Part shown: in pieces, positions 30,484 to 33,935 of the stretch
How positions within the stretch are numbered: position 1 is the first letter of the stretch
Layout of the letters: each line of letters starts with the position of its first letter
Assembly (NCBI GenBank): GCA_046734455.1
Contig: JBKPRJ010000053.1
Span: 1-33,935 of the forward strand
Direction: 5' to 3'
Origin: DATEOR01 sp046734455
GTDB taxonomy: Bacteria; Actinomycetota; Thermoleophilia; Gaiellales; Gaiellaceae
Length of the DNA stretch: 33,935 bases
Notes under the pieces: model-generated
Told to the model about the DNA's origin: nothing
Database searches by the model: none
Seen by the model: only the letters and a program-made list of their open reading frames with translations
Translations under genes and position numbers: made by a program

Positions 30484-33400
30484 GTGCGCTCCCGCACGCT
30501 GGTAGGCCTCGCACTCATCGGCGCCGCACTCACCGTGCCAGGGATTGCAAACGCCCAGAACGCCAAGCTCGAACTGCGCGCACCCGAGCGCGCATCGGTC
30601 GGGCAGGCCTTTGAGCTGACGCTCCGGGTCACGGGCGCCCACGACCTCGTGGGCTTCCAATCGCGGCTCGTCTGGGACACGCGTGCGGCCGAGTTCTTCG
30701 CGGTCGACTTCAGACGGAATGCGATGCGCGATCTCCGCGGCTCCTTCCGTGAGCTTGGGCCAGTCGAGCTCCCCGACGGCGTGAGTTTCGGCTCGTACTG
30801 GTGTCCCGACGGATCGTGCGGCCCGCGGAGCGTCGCGCTCGCTCGCACGGACGGCGCCCGTGGGTCGTTCGTCCTCGCCCGCATCCGCGTGGAGCCGCGA
30901 CGCGCAGGCCGCCTCGAGTTTCGCCTGACCGGCGGCGAGCTCGTCGCTCCAGACGGATCAACCCTGCGACTGGCGGGCCGCGCGCAACAAGCAGCGGTCG
31001 TTCGTGTCGGGTCGTCGCGCACATTCAGCCCGGCGCCGAAGGAGGCTCCGGACGGTCCTTCCGCCACCCCTCGGAAGCTGCGCGTCCGGGATCTTTCGGG
31101 CGATCGCCGGTTCACGGAGCAGGACGTCACGCAGGCCGAGTTGTCCTGGATCGAGGGTCAGAGAAACCAGGAGTGCAACGGGTCTACCGCAGCCGACGCG
31201 AACCGAGACGGCTGTGTCGACGTCGCGGACGTCCAGGCGTACGCAGGCAAGGTGGCCGCGAGGTCGCTCGAAACGCTCGCGGTCGCCGCCGCCAATGCGC
31301 CTCTCGTCGTCGATTCGACCGGTGACATGGGAGACGCCGCCCCAGGCAACGGTGTCTGTGACACCGGGGCCGGCGCCTGCACGCTTCGCGCCGCGATCCA
31401 GGAGGCGAATGCGGAGGGCGGTGCAAACGAGATCGATTTCGCGATTCCGGGCACCGGTGCCCAGACGATCCAGCTCGGGAGCGCGTTGCCGGCACTCAGC
31501 GACACGTCGGGACCGACCACGATCGACGGCTACACGCAGGCGGGAGCGAGCCCGAACACCGACCAATACGCATCCAATGCCGCGATCCGAGTCCAGGTGC
31601 GCGGGACCGGCTCACACGGGATCGACGGGCTGTCCATCACGTCCGCAGACAACGTCGTCACCGGCCTCGCTTTCTTCAATTTCAGAACGGCCGTCTGGCT
31701 CCACGGCCTCGGCTCGACCCGCAACTCCGTTCGCGGCAACTTCGTCGGGACGAATGCCGCGGGCACGTTCGGGTTTGGAACGCCGGACTTCGACCTCGAC
31801 GCGATCGGCGTCGAGTTCAGCGCGGGAGCGAACGGCAACCACGTCGGTGACACGACCCTGGCCGGGCGGAACGTCATTTCCGGGAACGGCCGCCACGGCG
31901 TCGCCTGCTACGACGGCTCGAGCAACGTCGTCTACAACAACATCTTCGGTCTGTCGCCGTTGGGTGACCGCAGGGTGCAGAACGTCAGGATGGGGACCGA
32001 TTGGAACTCCGAGTGCGCCAACAACGTCATCGGCGGCCTCGGCCCACTGGAGCGCAACATCTTCTCGGGCAACGGCGTTCTCGGTTCGTCGGACGGCTCC
32101 GCAGGCGTCGAGATCTCCCACGACCCCGGGAACACCGGGCAGAAAGTCATCGGCAACTGCTTCGGGACCGACGTCACGTGTACGACGTCGTTCTCCTGGA
32201 CGACGAACGCCTTCTGGGGTATCCACGTGGAGGACACCGCGTCAAACGTCGTCATCGACCACAACGTCGTGATCAAGAGCCCGAACGGCGGAATCAAGTT
32301 CGAGGGCCTGAACACGTCGAGCGACCGGGTGACCAACAACCTCATCGGCGTCGTTCCGGACGGAACGCCTTTCCCGAACTCGGCGTTCGGCATCCAGATC
32401 GCGGACCGCGCGAGCGCGGAGACGATCGGCCCGGGCAACGTGATCGCCAACAATCCGGTCGGGGTGTGGATCACTGGAACGAACACGCACTTCAATACGA
32501 TCACGCAGAACTCGATCTACTCGAACAACGGGCTCGGCATCCGGATCGACGCTCCCGCCAACGACTCGATCTCGGCTCCCGGCATCGCGGGCGCGACCAC
32601 GACCGCTGCGAGCGGCAGCGCATGCTCCGGCTGCACGATCGAGGTCTTCATCGCAGAGCCGGATCCGGCCGGGGCCGGTGAGGGCAGGACGTTCATCGGG
32701 ACGGGCACGGCGAACTCGGGTGGGGATTTCACCGTGCCGATCAGCGGAGTCGTGGCAGGCCAGAAGGTGACCGCGACGGCGACCGATGCCGGTGGGAACA
32801 CCTCGCAGTTCTCCGTCAACGCAACCGTCCAGTCGTCCGGCGGCCCCACTGTCCCGCTTGCACCGCTCCTAATCGACGCGGCGGGGGGCGACGGCTCCGT
32901 CACCCTTCAGTGGTCACCGCCGACCTCGGACGGCGGAGCGGCGATCACGAACTACAAGGTCTACCGCGGGACCGCGAGTGGCGGGGAGAGTCTGCTCACG
33001 CAGGTGGGCAACACGACGACCTACACGGATCCGACCGCGGCGAACGGGACGGCGTACTGGTATCGCCTCAAGGCGGTGAATTCGGTCGGGGAAGGGCTCG
33101 CTTCGAACGAGCTCTCCGCCACCCCTGGGCCGGTCCTCCTGAGCGACCAGTTCGAGCGCAGCGTCTCGAGCGGGTTCGGCACTGCCGACGTCGGCGGCGC
33201 CTGGAACGTCAACTCGACCGCCCGTACGAAGGTGACGGACGGCCAGGGCGTCGTGTACGGCTGGTCGGCAGGCAACCAAGACGTGCGCGCCTCGAACTCG
33301 GTGACGGCGAGCGACATGGAGGTCGTCGGCCTCGTGCGTCTCAATTCGACGAATCCGACCGGATCGAATTACCAGGCGCGGATCACTGCCCGCGCCCAGA

Positions 33401-33935
33401 CGGACGCGCGCAACGGGTATGTCGCCCGACTCACGCACACGCCGGGCGGTGCCGCCAACTGGGCTCTCGTCCGGGTCGCCAATGCGGGCGGGACGGATAC
33501 GCTCACGCTTGCGCAAGGGACGCTCGCCTCCTCCGGCGCGGCCGGTTCGGAATGGTGGACCCGCCTCGTCGTCAGCGGCACGACCATCAAGGTGAAGTGG
33601 TGGCGCGACGGCACAAGCGAGCCGAGCGCGTGGACGGCGACCGCCACGGACGCCTACTGGACAAGCGGAACGGCGGGGATCGGCGTCTACGTCGCCGCCG
33701 GGATCACGAGCCCCTTCCCCGAGACGCGATTCGACCACGTGCACGCGGTGGGCCTGGGCAGCGTCTCGCCTCCGACTCCGACGGCCCCCGGTGTCCCCAA
33801 CCTCACGAGCGCAAGCGGCGCCGACGGCTCGGTCTCGCTGCAGTGGTCGGCGCCGAGCTCCGACGGCGGGGCGGCGATCACGAACTACAACGTCTACCGC
33901 GCGACGGCGAGCGGCGCCGAGACGCTTCTCACCCA
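30484..33935 (+). CDS. Secreted cohesin-like/dockerin-like/CSLREA/beta-helix exoprotein B, 3' end cut by window edge
   Basis: At least 1150 residues, open at the right edge. GTG 30484 begins a good signal peptide (MRSRTLVGLALIGAALTVPGIANA); TTG 30448 or 30394 are alternatives. Order: cohesin-like domain (about 26-170: AKLELRAPERASVGQAFEL, FQSRLVWDTRAAEF), dockerin-like calcium loops (about 199-258: DLSGDRRFTEQDV, DANRDGCVDVADV), CSLREA segment (about 274-312), beta-helix (about 320-720) and a short Ig-like domain. Then, absent in paralogue A, come fibronectin III (about 787-880), a lectin-like/LamG-type sandwich (about 884-1097: SDQFERS, YVARLTHTPGG, WTRLVVSG) and a second fibronectin III domain. 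It probably coats or binds surface glycan; enzyme activity is not evident. Confidence 0.88.
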   Translation, partial: MRSRTLVGLALIGAALTVPGIANAQNAKLELRAPERASVGQAFELTLRVTGAHDLVGFQSRLVWDTRAAEFFAVDFRRNAMRDLRGSFRELGPVELPDGVSFGSYWCPDGSCGPRSVALARTDGARGSFVLARIRVEPRRAGRLEFRLTGGELVAPDGSTLRLAGRAQQAAVVRVGSSRTFSPAPKEAPDGPSATPRKLRVRDLSGDRRFTEQDVTQAELSWIEGQRNQECNGSTAADANRDGCVDVADVQAYAGKVAARSLETLAVAAANAPLVVDSTGDMGDAAPGNGVCDTGAGACTLRAAIQEANAEGGANEIDFAIPGTGAQTIQLGSALPALSDTSGPTTIDGYTQAGASPNTDQYASNAAIRVQVRGTGSHGIDGLSITSADNVVTGLAFFNFRTAVWLHGLGSTRNSVRGNFVGTNAAGTFGFGTPDFDLDAIGVEFSAGANGNHVGDTTLAGRNVISGNGRHGVACYDGSSNVVYNNIFGLSPLGDRRVQNVRMGTDWNSECANNVIGGLGPLERNIFSGNGVLGSSDGSAGVEISHDPGNTGQKVIGNCFGTDVTCTTSFSWTTNAFWGIHVEDTASNVVIDHNVVIKSPNGGIKFEGLNTSSDRVTNNLIGVVPDGTPFPNSAFGIQIADRASAETIGPGNVIANNPVGVWITGTNTHFNTITQNSIYSNNGLGIRIDAPANDSISAPGIAGATTTAASGSACSGCTIEVFIAEPDPAGAGEGRTFIGTGTANSGGDFTVPISGVVAGQKVTATATDAGGNTSQFSVNATVQSSGGPTVPLAPLLIDAAGGDGSVTLQWSPPTSDGGAAITNYKVYRGTASGGESLLTQVGNTTTYTDPTAANGTAYWYRLKAVNSVGEGLASNELSATPGPVLLSDQFERSVSSGFGTADVGGAWNVNSTARTKVTDGQGVVYGWSAGNQDVRASNSVTASDMEVVGLVRLNSTNPTGSNYQARITARAQTDARNGYVARLTHTPGGAANWALVRVANAGGTDTLTLAQGTLASSGAAGSEWWTRLVVSGTTIKVKWWRDGTSEPSAWTATATDAYWTSGTAGIGVYVAAGITSPFPETRFDHVHAVGLGSVSPPTPTAPGVPNLTSASGADGSVSLQWSAPSSDGGAAITNYNVYRATASGAETLLT

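Overview
This is high-GC chromosomal DNA of an actinomycete. Gene content and style suggest Thermoleophilia: small Cys-x-Cys-x4-Cys proteins, Ig-like repeat exoproteins, AMIN-like lipoproteins and scattered single tRNAs. That placement is inference, since no rRNA or other phylogenetic marker beyond clpP and tig is present. No transposase, integrase, prophage or CRISPR array is visible. Both window edges cut genes: clpP on the left and a giant exoprotein on the right.

Region 1 (1-10.9 kb) is housekeeping and cell-envelope DNA. It holds the translationally coupled pair tig-clpP and two lipoproteins that share leader and promoter but have different C-terminal domains. A YihY-type membrane protein, a class F sortase behind a secreted protein with a GPATG-type sorting tail, and a coiled-coil protein coupled to an L,D-transpeptidase follow. 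Next come an M50 site-2 protease with CBS domains, four tRNAs (Leu-UAG, Arg-UCG, His-GUG, Arg-UCU), and a winged-helix regulator divergent from three tandem paralogues of an uncharacterised cysteine-motif protein.

Region 2 (10.9-21.5 kb, all minus strand) is a nucleotide-sugar and glycan operon. It runs from a repeat-rich surface protein, through a receiver-domain/GT2 fusion, an NDP-sugar 4,6-dehydratase, a GDP-fucose-synthase-like reductase and a full dTDP-L-rhamnose set (rfbA, C, D, B), to a small membrane-anchored protein. Several junctions are ATGA overlaps. Downstream lies a secreted cohesin-like/dockerin-like/CSLREA/beta-helix protein.

Region 3 (21.7-33.9 kb) continues the glycan theme. 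A GT4 and a GT2 glycosyltransferase are followed by a GH26-like secreted hydrolase with Ig-like repeats, two polytopic membrane proteins (GT-C-like and DUF1616-like) and a P-loop kinase. It ends in a second, longer paralogue of the beta-helix exoprotein with fibronectin III and lectin-like domains. The two exoprotein paralogues bracket the glycan locus. A plausible reading is that the operon makes a rhamnose- and deoxyhexose-containing surface polysaccharide, that GH26 trims it, and that the exoproteins bind it or form a surface layer with it.

The most notable signals are: a conserved GTTAC-N17-GTTAC promoter shared by two lipoprotein genes 3.6 kb apart; a response-regulator receiver lacking its phospho-acceptor fused to a glycosyltransferase; three genes whose best starts are CTG codons; three tandem copies of a CxCx4C family; and the exoprotein pair.
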